This document shows positions 51,909 to 60,219 of a stretch of 64,000 nt of DNA, piece after piece (the first letter of the stretch is position 1; each line of letters opens with the position of its first letter). The stretch spans positions 310,001-374,000 of the forward strand of contig JADJVD010000004.1 of the NCBI GenBank assembly GCA_016716745.1, written 5' to 3'. Both the position numbers and the translations under genes were made by a program. This DNA is from Hyphomicrobiales bacterium (GTDB lineage Bacteria; Pseudomonadota; Alphaproteobacteria; Rhizobiales; Beijerinckiaceae). The notes beneath the pieces were generated by a model, which was given only the letters and a program-made list of their open reading frames with translations, was not told where the DNA came from and made no database searches.

Positions 51909-53954
51909 TCAGATGTCGACGAGGTCGCCCGACAGGGCGGCGCGCTCCTGAATGAACTGGAACCGCGCCTCGGGCTTGGAGCCCATCAGCCGCTCCACCG
52001 CGTCGGCGGTCGCCTCGCGCTCCTCGGGGGCGACGGCGATGCGCAGCAGCGTGCGGCGGCGGCGGTCCATCGTCGTATCCTTGAGGACGCGCATCGGCAT
52101 CTCGCCGAGGCCCTTGAAGCGGCTGATCTCGACCTTGCCGCGCCCGTTCAGCACCGATTTGAGGATGCGCTCCTTGTCGGCGTCGTCGCGGGCGTAGACG
52201 GACTTCGCGCCCTGCGTCAGGCGGTAGAGCGGGGGGACGGCGAGATACAGGTGGCCGTTGTCGATCAGCTTCGGCATCTGGCGCCAGAAGAAGGTGATCA
52301 GCAGCGAGGCGATGTGCGCGCCGTCGACGTCGGCGTCGGTCATGATGATGATGCGCTCGTAGCGCAGCTCGTCGTCCTTGTATTGCGCGCCCGTGCCGCA
52401 GCCGAGCGCCTGAATCAGGTCGCTGATGGTCTGGTTGGCGGCGAGCTTGTCGCGCCCGGCGTTGGCGACGTTGAGGATCTTGCCGCGCAGCGGCAGCACG
52501 GCCTGCGTTGCGCGGTCGCGCGCCTGCTTCGCCGAGCCGCCCGCGGAGTCGCCCTCGACGATAAACAATTCAGAGTCTTTGGCCCCGGAGTTCGAGCAAT
52601 CCGCGAGCTTGCCGGGCAGCCTCAGGCGGCGCACGGCGGTCTTGCGGGCGACATCCTTCTCGGCGCGGCGGCGCATCCGGTCCTCGGCGCGCTCGACCGC
52701 CCAGTCGAGCAGGCGGTTGGCCTGGCTCGGACGCTCGGCGAGCCAGTGGTCGAAGGCGTCGCGCACCGCGTTCTCGACGATGCGCGAGGCCTCCGTCGTC
52801 ATCAGGCGCGACTTGTTCTGACCCTGGAACTCCGGCTCGCGGATGAACACCGAGATGAGCGCGGCGCAGCTCGCCATCACATCGTCGGTGGTGATCTGCG
52901 CGGCGCGCTTGGATTGACCGACGCGTTCGGCGTGATCCTTCAGGGCGCGCAGCAGCGCGATGCGCAGGCCCGCCTCGTGCGTGCCGCCGTCCGGCGTCGG
53001 CACGGTGTTGCAGTAGGAATGGACGAAGCCGTCGTCGCGAGAGAGCCAGGCGATCGCCCATTCGAGCGAGCCGTGCCCCTTGCCGGGCGACTTGCCCGTG
53101 AACATCGGCTCGGCGACCAGCTCCTTGCCGCCGATGTCCTGATCCAGGTAGTCCTTGAGGCCGCCGGGGAAGTGGAACACCGCCTCGGCCGGCACGCTCG
53201 ACGCCTCGATCAGCGAGGGGGCGCATTTCCAGCGGATCTCGACGCCGCCGAACAGATAGGCCTTCGAGCGCGCCATCTTGAAGATGCGCGCCGGCTTCAA
53301 CCGGGCGCCCTTGCCGAAGATCTGTTCGTCGGGGAAGAAGCGAACGCGGGTGCCGCGCTTGTTCGGCGCGGGGCCGAGCGTCTGCAGGCCGCTGGTCACG
53401 GCGCCGCGCGAGAAGGTCTGCCGGTATTGCGTCTTGTTGCGCCAGACGTCGACCTCGACCGTCTCCGACAGGGCGTTGACGACCGAGACGCCGACGCCAT
53501 GCAGGCCGCCGGAGGTCTCGTAGGCCTTGGAGTCGAACTTGCCGCCGGCGTGCAGCGTCGTCATCGCCACTTCGAGGCCGGACTTCTTCGGGAATTTGGG
53601 ATGCGGGTCGATCGGGAAGCCGCGCCCGTTATCGGTGACGGCGACGTGTCCGTCCGCCTCCATCACGACCTCGATGAAGGTGGCGTGACCGGCCACGGCC
53701 TCGTCCATCGAATTGTCGATCACCTCGGCGAAGAGGTGGTGCATCGCCGTCTCGTCGGTGCCGCCGATATACATGCCGGGGCGGCGGCGAACGGGCTCGA
53801 GCCCCTCCAGAACCTCGATGGAGGAGGCGGTGTAGTCGGCCTCGCCCGGCGTGCCCGCGCGGACGGGCGCGGGCCTGGCGGCAGGCGCCGCCGCCTTGGT
53901 CGGCGTGGGGGCGGGCGCGGCCTTGCGGCCGCCGAAGAGATCTTCGGCGCTCAT
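51909..53954 (-). CDS. parE: DNA topoisomerase IV subunit B
   Basis: 681 residues. ATPase subunit of topoisomerase IV, which unlinks daughter chromosomes. GHKL motifs: EVIDNSMDEAVAG, VTDNGRGFPIDPHPKFPKKSGLEVAMTTLHAGGKFD with GGLHGVGVSVVNALS. The TOPRIM domain starts SELFIVEGDSAGGSAKQARDR, with the DADVDGAHI acidic triad; IMTDADVDG and RFKGLGEMP follow. The residues LEVAMTTLHAGGKFD and absence of a GyrB-type insertion favour ParE over GyrB. ATG 53954 was chosen over 53996. Confidence 0.92.
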   Translation of the reverse strand: MSAEDLFGGRKAAPAPTPTKAAAPAARPAPVRAGTPGEADYTASSIEVLEGLEPVRRRPGMYIGGTDETAMHHLFAEVIDNSMDEAVAGHATFIEVVMEADGHVAVTDNGRGFPIDPHPKFPKKSGLEVAMTTLHAGGKFDSKAYETSGGLHGVGVSVVNALSETVEVDVWRNKTQYRQTFSRGAVTSGLQTLGPAPNKRGTRVRFFPDEQIFGKGARLKPARIFKMARSKAYLFGGVEIRWKCAPSLIEASSVPAEAVFHFPGGLKDYLDQDIGGKELVAEPMFTGKSPGKGHGSLEWAIAWLSRDDGFVHSYCNTVPTPDGGTHEAGLRIALLRALKDHAERVGQSKRAAQITTDDVMASCAALISVFIREPEFQGQNKSRLMTTEASRIVENAVRDAFDHWLAERPSQANRLLDWAVERAEDRMRRRAEKDVARKTAVRRLRLPGKLADCSNSGAKDSELFIVEGDSAGGSAKQARDRATQAVLPLRGKILNVANAGRDKLAANQTISDLIQALGCGTGAQYKDDELRYERIIIMTDADVDGAHIASLLITFFWRQMPKLIDNGHLYLAVPPLYRLTQGAKSVYARDDADKERILKSVLNGRGKVEISRFKGLGEMPMRVLKDTTMDRRRRTLLRIAVAPEEREATADAVERLMGSKPEARFQFIQERAALSGDLVDI

Positions 53955-54200
53955 GGCCGCGGCGCTCCGAAAAACGAATCTGGGCGAATCATCCAACCTG
54001 CATAGCGCGGGCGGGGGGCGGACAGAAGGCGGGCGCGCCGGCGATCCCCCGCGGCTCCGTCTCTCGCGTCTGACGGGGCGGCGTCGCGTCCCGCGGGATT
54101 AACGTTACGTCATCCGATTTTCGGAGCCGGCGTTCAGGTAACCGTTCCCTTACTCTTCGTTGATCTAGTAGCTGCGGCAGTTAAACTGGTTATTGAGGAA

Positions 54201-54887
54201 ATGACGATCCGGCGCCGACAGGGTTTTGGCAGGCGCGAAGCGGCGGCGTCCGCTCCGGGCGGGGCGGCGTTCGCCCAGCTCGCGCCCGCTCGCGCCGCCG
54301 CGGTCGCCGTTCCCGCGCCGCCGCCGGTCGACGAACCGCCCGAGCGCGAGGCGCTCCGCGCGCTCGCCCAGCGGCTCGATCTGTCGCGCTCCGCGCTGGA
54401 CCGCCGCCTCGTGCGGGTCGAGAACAAGGCGCTCGAGGCGACGGGCCGGCGCCACAGGCTGCGTCCGCTGCTGATCATTCCCGAGCCGACATGGCGGGGC
54501 CGGCACGGCCGCTTCCTGCTGCACGCGCTCCAGCTCAACCCCTACGACGAGTGGAACGTCGCGATCCTGCCGGCCGATCACGCCGGGGCGGCCGCGCTCG
54601 ACCTGCCGCGCCATCCCGGCGCCGACATCGTCAATCATCACATCGCCACCGACGCCGTCGGCCGGTTCAAGCAAGGCTATGTCGAGTCCTTCGAGATCGC
54701 CGACTGGACGGCCGACCGCTCCGACATCGAGCGCGGACGGGAGGAGGCGATCGAGCGCACCAAGCAGTATGCGCTCGAATGTCTCGACGCCTGGCTCGTC
54801 AGTGTCGGCGCGAAGAAGCCCGACGACGAGGAAAGCGCGTCGGCAGGGCCGGAGGGCGAGACCGCCGCCGCAGCGCCCGACGCGTGA
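54201..54887 (+). CDS. Hypothetical protein
   Basis: 228 residues, soluble. The N-terminal 50 residues are Ala/Pro/Arg-rich. The central domain (about 95-205) has a conserved-looking core: RPLLIIPEPTWRGRHGRFLL, WNVAILPADHAG, HPGADIVNHHIATD, GYVESFEIADWTADRSD and KQYALECLDAW. No motif lets me name it. A TTGAGGAA site precedes ATG 54201. It ends just before a terminator shared with glnA. Confidence 0.6.
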   Translation: MTIRRRQGFGRREAAASAPGGAAFAQLAPARAAAVAVPAPPPVDEPPEREALRALAQRLDLSRSALDRRLVRVENKALEATGRRHRLRPLLIIPEPTWRGRHGRFLLHALQLNPYDEWNVAILPADHAGAAALDLPRHPGADIVNHHIATDAVGRFKQGYVESFEIADWTADRSDIERGREEAIERTKQYALECLDAWLVSVGAKKPDDEESASAGPEGETAAAAPDA

Positions 54888-54894
54888 CGGCATG

Positions 54895-54922
54895 AAAAAA
54901 GGCGGCCCGGAGGCCGCCTTTT
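54895..54922. terminator. Bidirectional terminator between the hypothetical gene and glnA
   Basis: Stem AAGGCGGCC / GGCCGCCTT (54899-54907, 54912-54920), loop CGGA. An A run (54895-54900) serves as the T tract for glnA on the minus strand, and TTTT follows on the plus strand. Confidence 0.85.
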
Positions 54923-54943
54923 CCGTCTGCGATCGGGCGTCGA

Positions 54944-56352
54944 TCAGCAGGAGTAGTACATGTCGAACTCGACCGGGTGCGGCGTCATCTCGAAGCGCAT
55001 CACCTCGGCCATCTTCAGCTCGATGAAGCTGTCGATGAAGTCGTCGAGAAGACGCCGCCGGCCTTGAGGAAGGCGCGGTCCTTGTCGAGATTCTGCAGGG
55101 CCTCGCGCAGCGAGCCGCACACCGTCGGGATCTTCTTCAGCTCCTTCGGCGGCAGGTCGTAGAGGTCCTTGTCCATCGCCGGGCCGGGATCGATCTTGTT
55201 CTTGATGCCGTCGAGGCCGGCCATCAGCATGGCCGCGAAGGCGAGATAGGGGTTCGCCGTCGGATCGGGGAAGCGAACCTCGACGCGCTTGGCCTTCGGG
55301 TTCTCGGTGTAGGGAATGCGGCAGGAGGCCGAGCGGTTGCGCGCCGAATAGGCGAGCAGCACGGGGGCTTCATAGCCGGGGACCAGGCGCTTGTAGGAGT
55401 TGGTCGACGGGTTGGTGAAGGCGTTGAGCGCCTTGGCGTGCTTGATGATGCCGCCGATGTACCACAGGCACTCCTGCGACAGGTCGGCGTATTTGTTGCC
55501 CGCGAAGACCGGCTTGCCGCCCTTCCAGATCGACTGGTGGACATGCATGCCCGAGCCGTTATCGCCGAAGATGGGCTTGGGCATGAACGTCGCCGTCTTG
55601 CCGTAGCTCTGCGCGACCTGATGGATGCAGTACTTGTAGACCTGCATGTGGTCGGCCATCGTCGTCAGCGGGCCGAACTTGAGGCCGAGCTCGTGCTGGG
55701 CGGAGGCCACCTCGTGGTGGTGCTTCTCGACGACCGCGCCCATCGACTGCATGGCCGCGAGCATCTCGCCGCGCATGTCCTGCGCCGAATCCTGCGGCGG
55801 GACGGGGAAGTAGCCGCCCTTGATGCGGATGCGGTGGCCAAGATTGCCGCCCTCGTACTCCGTGTCGCCGTTGGTCGGCAGCTCGGAGGAGTCGAGCTTG
55901 AAGCCCGTGTTGTAGGGCTCGGAGGCGAAGCGCACGTCGTCGAACACGAAGAACTCGGCCTCGGGGCCGACGAACACCGTGTCGCCCACGCCGGCGGACT
56001 TGACGAAGGCTTCCGCCTTCTTGGCGATGCCGCGCGGGTCGCGGCCGTAGGGCTCGCCCGTCGTCGGCTCGAGCACGTCGCAGGTGATGACCATCGTGGA
56101 CGCCGCGAAGAACGGGTCCATGCAGGCGGACGTCGGATCGGGCATCAGCAGCATGTCGGACTCGTTGATCGCCTTCCAGCCGGCGATCGAGGAGCCGTCG
56201 AACATCTGGCCTTCGGCGAAGGTGTCCTCTTCGACGATCGACATGTCGAAGGTGACGTGCTGCCACTTGCCGCGCGGGTCGGTGAAGCGGAAGTCGACAT
56301 ACTTGACGTCGTTGTCCTTGATCGCCTTCAGGACGTCCTTGGCGGTCTTCAT
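54944..56352 (-). pseudogene. glnA: Glutamine synthetase, type I (frameshifted near the C-terminus)
   Basis: Makes glutamine from glutamate and ammonia. From ATG 56352 the sequence is intact: FTDPRGKWQH, MFDGSSIAGWK, VGPEAEFFVFD, EVASAQHELGLKFG, HVHQSIW, NPSTNSYKRLVPGYEAP, NRSASCRIPY and the adenylylation Tyr in DLYDLPPKELK. Near 55046-55050 one base is missing, so GGVF continues as STTSSTASSS and stops at 55015. The other frame gives DDFIDSFIELKMAEVMRFEM and ends with YYSC, stop at 54944. The true protein is probably normal length (469-470 residues). Paired with glnB upstream. Confidence 0.9.
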
Positions 56353-56436
56353 TGGATAGAGCCTCTCTCGGTCAGTCGTTGCGCGTCCGGACGCCGGACC
56401 GGCGGCGTGCGGCTGAATTCTTCAGAACGGGGCGCG

Positions 56437-56775
56437 TCAGATTGCGTCCGTTCCGGTCTCGCCGGTGCGGATGCGGATCGCCCCTTCGATGTGGGATACA
56501 AAAATCTTGCCATCCCCGATCCGGCCGGTCTGGGCGGCCTTGCGAATGGCCTCGACCGCGCGCTCGACGGCCTCGTCGGCGAGCACCAGCTCGATCTTCA
56601 CCTTGGGCAGGAAGTCGACCACGTATTCGGCGCCGCGATAGAGCTCGGTATGGCCCTTCTGGCGGCCGAAACCCTTGGCCTCGGTCACCGTGATGCCCTG
56701 CAGCCCGGCCTCCTGAAGCGCCTCTTTCACCTCGTCGAGCTTGAAGGGCTTGATGATGGCCTCGATCTTCTTCAT
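56437..56775 (-). CDS. glnB: Nitrogen regulatory protein PII
   Basis: 112 residues. Signal protein that reports glutamine and 2-oxoglutarate levels to glutamine synthetase regulation, NtrB and transporters. Begins MKKIEAIIKPFKLDEVKEAL, and the T-loop has the uridylylation tyrosine Y51 in HTELYRGAEYVV; the B- and C-loops include TGRIGDGKIFV. ATG 56775 is the canonical PII start; an upstream in-frame start (56796) adds seven residues. Cotranscription with glnA is likely (84-base gap). Confidence 0.95.
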   Translation of the reverse strand: MKKIEAIIKPFKLDEVKEALQEAGLQGITVTEAKGFGRQKGHTELYRGAEYVVDFLPKVKIELVLADEAVERAVEAIRKAAQTGRIGDGKIFVSHIEGAIRIRTGETGTDAI

Positions 56776-57001
56776 GTCCCGACGTCCCGCTGACAATCGG
56801 CCGGATACGCCGCCGAGGCGGCCGCCGGCCCGTTTCGAGGGTGCTTTAGCATCCCCCGGGCCAAAGGGCCATGCGCCCGATGGCGCCCGGCACGGGCCGC
56901 GCGCCAGGCCGCGATTGCCCTAATCGTAGGCAATCTGCCCGTTCAATGAGCGCCATGTGGCGCTTGGGATAGGCGCCGGTTGGCGCCATCATGGCCCCTG
57001 C

Positions 57002-58543
57002 ATGTCGATCTCGGACGTCTCTTCCGAATGGCTCGCCTCGGCGCTCGCCGCGCCGGCCGAGCTTCTCGCCACCGCCGAAATGGGCCGGGCCGACGCCTTC
57101 GCCGTGGCCGGCGGAACGCCGGGGCGGCGGCTGATGCGCCGGGCCGGCGAGGCGGTGGCCGAGGCGGCGGCCTCGCTCGCGCCCGTCGGCGGGCGCGTTG
57201 TCGCGCTCTGCGGTCCGGGCGCCAATGGCGGGGACGGGTTCGTCGCCGCGCGCCTGCTGGCCGGTCGCGGCTTCGACGTGGCGGTCTATCTCCTCGGGGA
57301 CCGCGAGCGTCTGACGGGCGACGCGGCGAGCGCCGCCGCCGCCTGGGCCGGGCCCGCGGCGCCCCTCGACGCACTGGACCTCGCCGGCGCCGACGTGGCG
57401 ATCGACGCGATCTTCGGGGCGGGGTTGTCGCGCGATGTCGACGGCGAGGCGCTGCGCGCGGTCGAGGCGCTCGTCGCCTTCCGCAGCGGCGGCGGGCGGA
57501 TTGTGGCGGTCGACACGCCTTCGGGCGTCGACGGGAACACGGGCGCGGTGCGCGGGGCCGCCGCGCCGGCCGATGCGACCGTCACCTTCTTCCGCAAGAA
57601 GCCCGGCCATGTTCTGGCGCCGGGCAGGGCGCTGTGCGGGCGGGTCGTTCTGGCCGATATCGGCGTGCCGGATGAAGCGCTGGCGGCGATCGGGCCGCGG
57701 ACCTTCACCTGCGCTCCCGCGCTCTGGCGCGCCGTCTGGCGTGCGCCGGCGGCGGACGGGCACAAATACGACCGGGGCCACTGCCTCGTGGTCTCGGGCG
57801 GGCCGACGCGGACCGGCGCGGCGCGTCTGGCCGCGCGGGCCGCGCTGCGGGCGGGGGCGGGGCTCGTCACGCTGGGCGCCCCCGCCGAGGCCCTGCCCAT
57901 CGCCGCCGCGCAACTCACCGCGGTGATGCTGGCGCGGTGCGAGGGCGCGGCGGACCTCGCCGGCCTGCTCTCGGACTCGCGGCTGAACGCCGTCGTGCTG
58001 GGGCCGGCCGGCGGCGTCGGCGCGGCGATGCGCGCCAGGGTCGAGGCGGCGCTGATCTCGCCGGCGGCGGTCGCGCTCGACGCCGACGCGCTCACGAGTT
58101 TTTCGGGCGAGGCGGCGGCGCTGGCCGGGCTGATCGTCGGGCGGACGGCGCCGGTCGTGCTGACGCCGCATGAGGGCGAGTTCGTCCGCCTGTTCGGCGC
58201 GCGCGCCGGCTCGAAGCTCGACCGGGCGCGGGCCGCCGCCGCCGAGACCGGCGCGGTGGTGGTTCTCAAGGGCGCCGACACCGTCGTCGCCGCGCCGGAC
58301 GGGCGCGCCGCGATCAACGATCTCGATGCGCCGTGGCTCGCCACAGCCGGATCGGGCGACGCGCTGGCCGGCTTCGTCGGCGGGCTTCTGGCGCAGGGCG
58401 TTCCCGGCTTCGAGGCTGCGGCCGCCGCCGTGTGGCTGCACGCCGCGGTCGGCCGGGCGCTCGGACCGGGGATGATCGCCGAGGATATCGCGGACGGGGC
58501 GCCGACGATCCTGCGACGCCTCTTCGCCGCCGCGCAGGCGTGA
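57002..58543 (+). CDS. nnr: Bifunctional NAD(P)H-hydrate repair enzyme
   Basis: 513 residues. Repairs hydrated NADH and NADPH. N-terminal epimerase domain (about 25-215, with CGPGANGGDGFVAARLLAGRG and VDTPSGVDGNTGAV). C-terminal ADP/ATP-dependent dehydratase (about 240-510, with RGHCLVVSGG, LTPHEGEFVRLF, VLKGADTVVAAPDG and the catalytic NDLDAPWLATAGSGDALAG). ATG 57002 is chosen. Divergent from glnB across 226 bases that contain several palindromes. Confidence 0.93.
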   Translation: MSISDVSSEWLASALAAPAELLATAEMGRADAFAVAGGTPGRRLMRRAGEAVAEAAASLAPVGGRVVALCGPGANGGDGFVAARLLAGRGFDVAVYLLGDRERLTGDAASAAAAWAGPAAPLDALDLAGADVAIDAIFGAGLSRDVDGEALRAVEALVAFRSGGGRIVAVDTPSGVDGNTGAVRGAAAPADATVTFFRKKPGHVLAPGRALCGRVVLADIGVPDEALAAIGPRTFTCAPALWRAVWRAPAADGHKYDRGHCLVVSGGPTRTGAARLAARAALRAGAGLVTLGAPAEALPIAAAQLTAVMLARCEGAADLAGLLSDSRLNAVVLGPAGGVGAAMRARVEAALISPAAVALDADALTSFSGEAAALAGLIVGRTAPVVLTPHEGEFVRLFGARAGSKLDRARAAAAETGAVVVLKGADTVVAAPDGRAAINDLDAPWLATAGSGDALAGFVGGLLAQGVPGFEAAAAAVWLHAAVGRALGPGMIAEDIADGAPTILRRLFAAAQA

Positions 58544-58586
58544 CAAGCCGGCTGCGATCGTGCACGAAAGCGCGAGGGAGGCGCGG

Positions 58587-59009
58587 ATGCCGCAGACGAT
58601 CTCGTATGGCTACAAGCAGATGCTCGAGGACGCCAATCGCGCCATCGAGACCATTCCGGTGGACCGGGCGATCGGACTCGTCGGACGCGACGACGTCGTG
58701 CTCGTCGATCTGCGCGATCCGCGCGAGCTGGAGCGCGAGGGCAGGATGCCGGGCGCCTTCCATTGCCCGCGCGGGATGCTGGAATTCTGGATCGATCCCG
58801 AAAGCCCCTACGCCAAGCCGCAATTCCAGCAGGACAAGACGTTCGTCTTCTTCTGCGCCGGCGGCTGGCGCTCGGCGCTCGCCGCCGCGACGGCCGCGAA
58901 GATGGGCCTGAAGCCGGTCGCCCATATCGAGGGCGGCTTCTCGGCGTGGAAGAAGGCGGGCGGACCGGTCGAGGCCTACGAAATGAAACACGCGCCGAAG
59001 GCGGGGTGA
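58587..59009 (+). CDS. Rhodanese-like sulfurtransferase
   Basis: 140 residues, single rhodanese domain. The active loop is FFCAGGWRSALAA (C95-type cysteine, then R), preceded by VVLVDLRDPRELEREG and followed by HIEGGFSAWKKAGGPV. Moves sulfur from a persulfide to an acceptor. ATG 58587 is preferred to GTG 58560. First of three small genes (rhodanese, GNAT, GST) with short gaps, probably one transcript. Could link to the Suf system but there is no direct evidence. Confidence 0.88.
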   Translation: MPQTISYGYKQMLEDANRAIETIPVDRAIGLVGRDDVVLVDLRDPRELEREGRMPGAFHCPRGMLEFWIDPESPYAKPQFQQDKTFVFFCAGGWRSALAAATAAKMGLKPVAHIEGGFSAWKKAGGPVEAYEMKHAPKAG

Positions 59010-59010
59010 G

Positions 59011-59457
59011 ATGGCCTATCGCGAGGTCAGGCGCGTACGCGCCGACGACGAGGCGCGCTGGCGCGCGTTGTGGGCCGGCTACATCGCCTTCTACCGCGGC
59101 GAGGTGAGCGAGGCGGCGACGGCCGCGCTGTGGGCGGCCTTGCTCGCCGACGACGGCGACGTGCGCGGATTCGTCGTCGACGACGGGGAGGGGCCGTTCG
59201 GCCTCGTCCACTACGTCTTCCATCGCTCGACCTGGAGCGTGCAGCCGATCTGCTATCTGCAGGATCTGTATGTCGACCGCGCCGCGCGCGGCGGCGGGGC
59301 GGCGCGCGAGCTGATGGAGGCGTGCTTCGCCGCGGCCAAATCGGCCGGCGCCTTCCGCGTCTACTGGCAGACGCAGGAATACAATGCGCCGGCGCGCTCG
59401 CTCTACGATACGATCGTGCCGCGCTCCTCCTTCATCGTTTATCGCAAGCCGCTCTGA
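59011..59457 (+). CDS. GNAT-family N-acetyltransferase
   Basis: 148 residues. Acetyl-CoA binding signature QDLYVDRAARGGGAARELMEA (about 89-109), with a preceding beta-bulge VHYVFHRSTWSVQPICYL, and a C-terminal YDTIVPRSSFIVYRKPL. Substrate unknown. It begins one base after the rhodanese stop and ends 12 bases before the GST. Confidence 0.87.
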   Translation: MAYREVRRVRADDEARWRALWAGYIAFYRGEVSEAATAALWAALLADDGDVRGFVVDDGEGPFGLVHYVFHRSTWSVQPICYLQDLYVDRAARGGGAARELMEACFAAAKSAGAFRVYWQTQEYNAPARSLYDTIVPRSSFIVYRKPL

Positions 59458-59469
59458 GGATTGTTCGCA

Positions 59470-60129
59470 ATGGCCGCGCCGCTGAAACTGATCGTCGCCA
59501 ACAAGGCCTATTCGAGCTGGTCCGTCCGGCCGTGGCTGCTGCTCGCGCAGATGGGCATTCCGTTCGAGGAGACGGTGATCCCGCTCGACGTGCCGACGAC
59601 GCGCAAGGCGATCTTGAAGCACTCGCCCTCGGCGCGTTGCCCGGCGCTGAAGGACGGCGATCTGACGGTCTGGGATTCGCTGGCGATGGTCGAATACGTC
59701 GCCGAGAAATATCCGAAGAAGGCGATCTGGCCGAAGACGCGCGCGGCGCGCGCCGTCGCCCGCTCGATGTGCGCGGAGATGCATTCGGGCTTTCAGGCGC
59801 TGCGGCGCGAATGCCCGATGAATCTGCGACGCGAGGTGCGCGCCATCGCGCTCGGCGAGGAAGCGAAGGCGGACGCCGCGCGCATCGACGCGATGTGGAC
59901 GAACGCGCGCAAGACCTATGGCAAGGGCGGGCCGTTCCTGTTCGGCAAGTTCTGCGCCGCCGACGCCTATTTCGCGCCGGTGGTCAATCGTCTGCACATC
60001 TACGACGTGAAGGTGTCGAAGACCGCGCGCGCCTACATGGACGCGGTGATGGCGACGGCCGCCTTCCGCGCGCTCGTCGAGGATGCGAAGGCGGAGAAAT
60101 GGTTCATCGAAAAATACGAGGCGATCTGA
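59470..60129 (+). CDS. Glutathione S-transferase family protein
   Basis: 219 residues. Thioredoxin-like N-terminal domain with SSWSVRPWLLLAQMG (likely glutathione-binding Ser) and the SNAIL-type turn WDSLAMVEYVAEKYP; helical C-terminal domain with FCAADAYFAPVV. Cytoplasmic. ATG 59470 lies 12 bases after the GNAT gene. A half copy of the palindromic repeat lies just downstream, before mccB. Confidence 0.87.
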   Translation: MAAPLKLIVANKAYSSWSVRPWLLLAQMGIPFEETVIPLDVPTTRKAILKHSPSARCPALKDGDLTVWDSLAMVEYVAEKYPKKAIWPKTRAARAVARSMCAEMHSGFQALRRECPMNLRREVRAIALGEEAKADAARIDAMWTNARKTYGKGGPFLFGKFCAADAYFAPVVNRLHIYDVKVSKTARAYMDAVMATAAFRALVEDAKAEKWFIEKYEAI

Positions 60130-60153
60130 TCGCCGCGCGCCGCGCTTCGAGAC

Positions 60154-60182
60154 TGGATTGCTTCGCCGCGCCCGCAATGACG
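60154..60182. repeat. Half copy of the palindromic dispersed repeat
   Basis: TGGATTGCTTCGCCGCGCCCGC... and CAATGACG match the right arm of the element at 41876-41955, with changes in the middle. It lies in the GST-mccB gap. Confidence 0.55.
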
Positions 60183-60219
60183 GGACGCGGCGATCGACAA
60201 GAATGATTGGGGAAACGAC

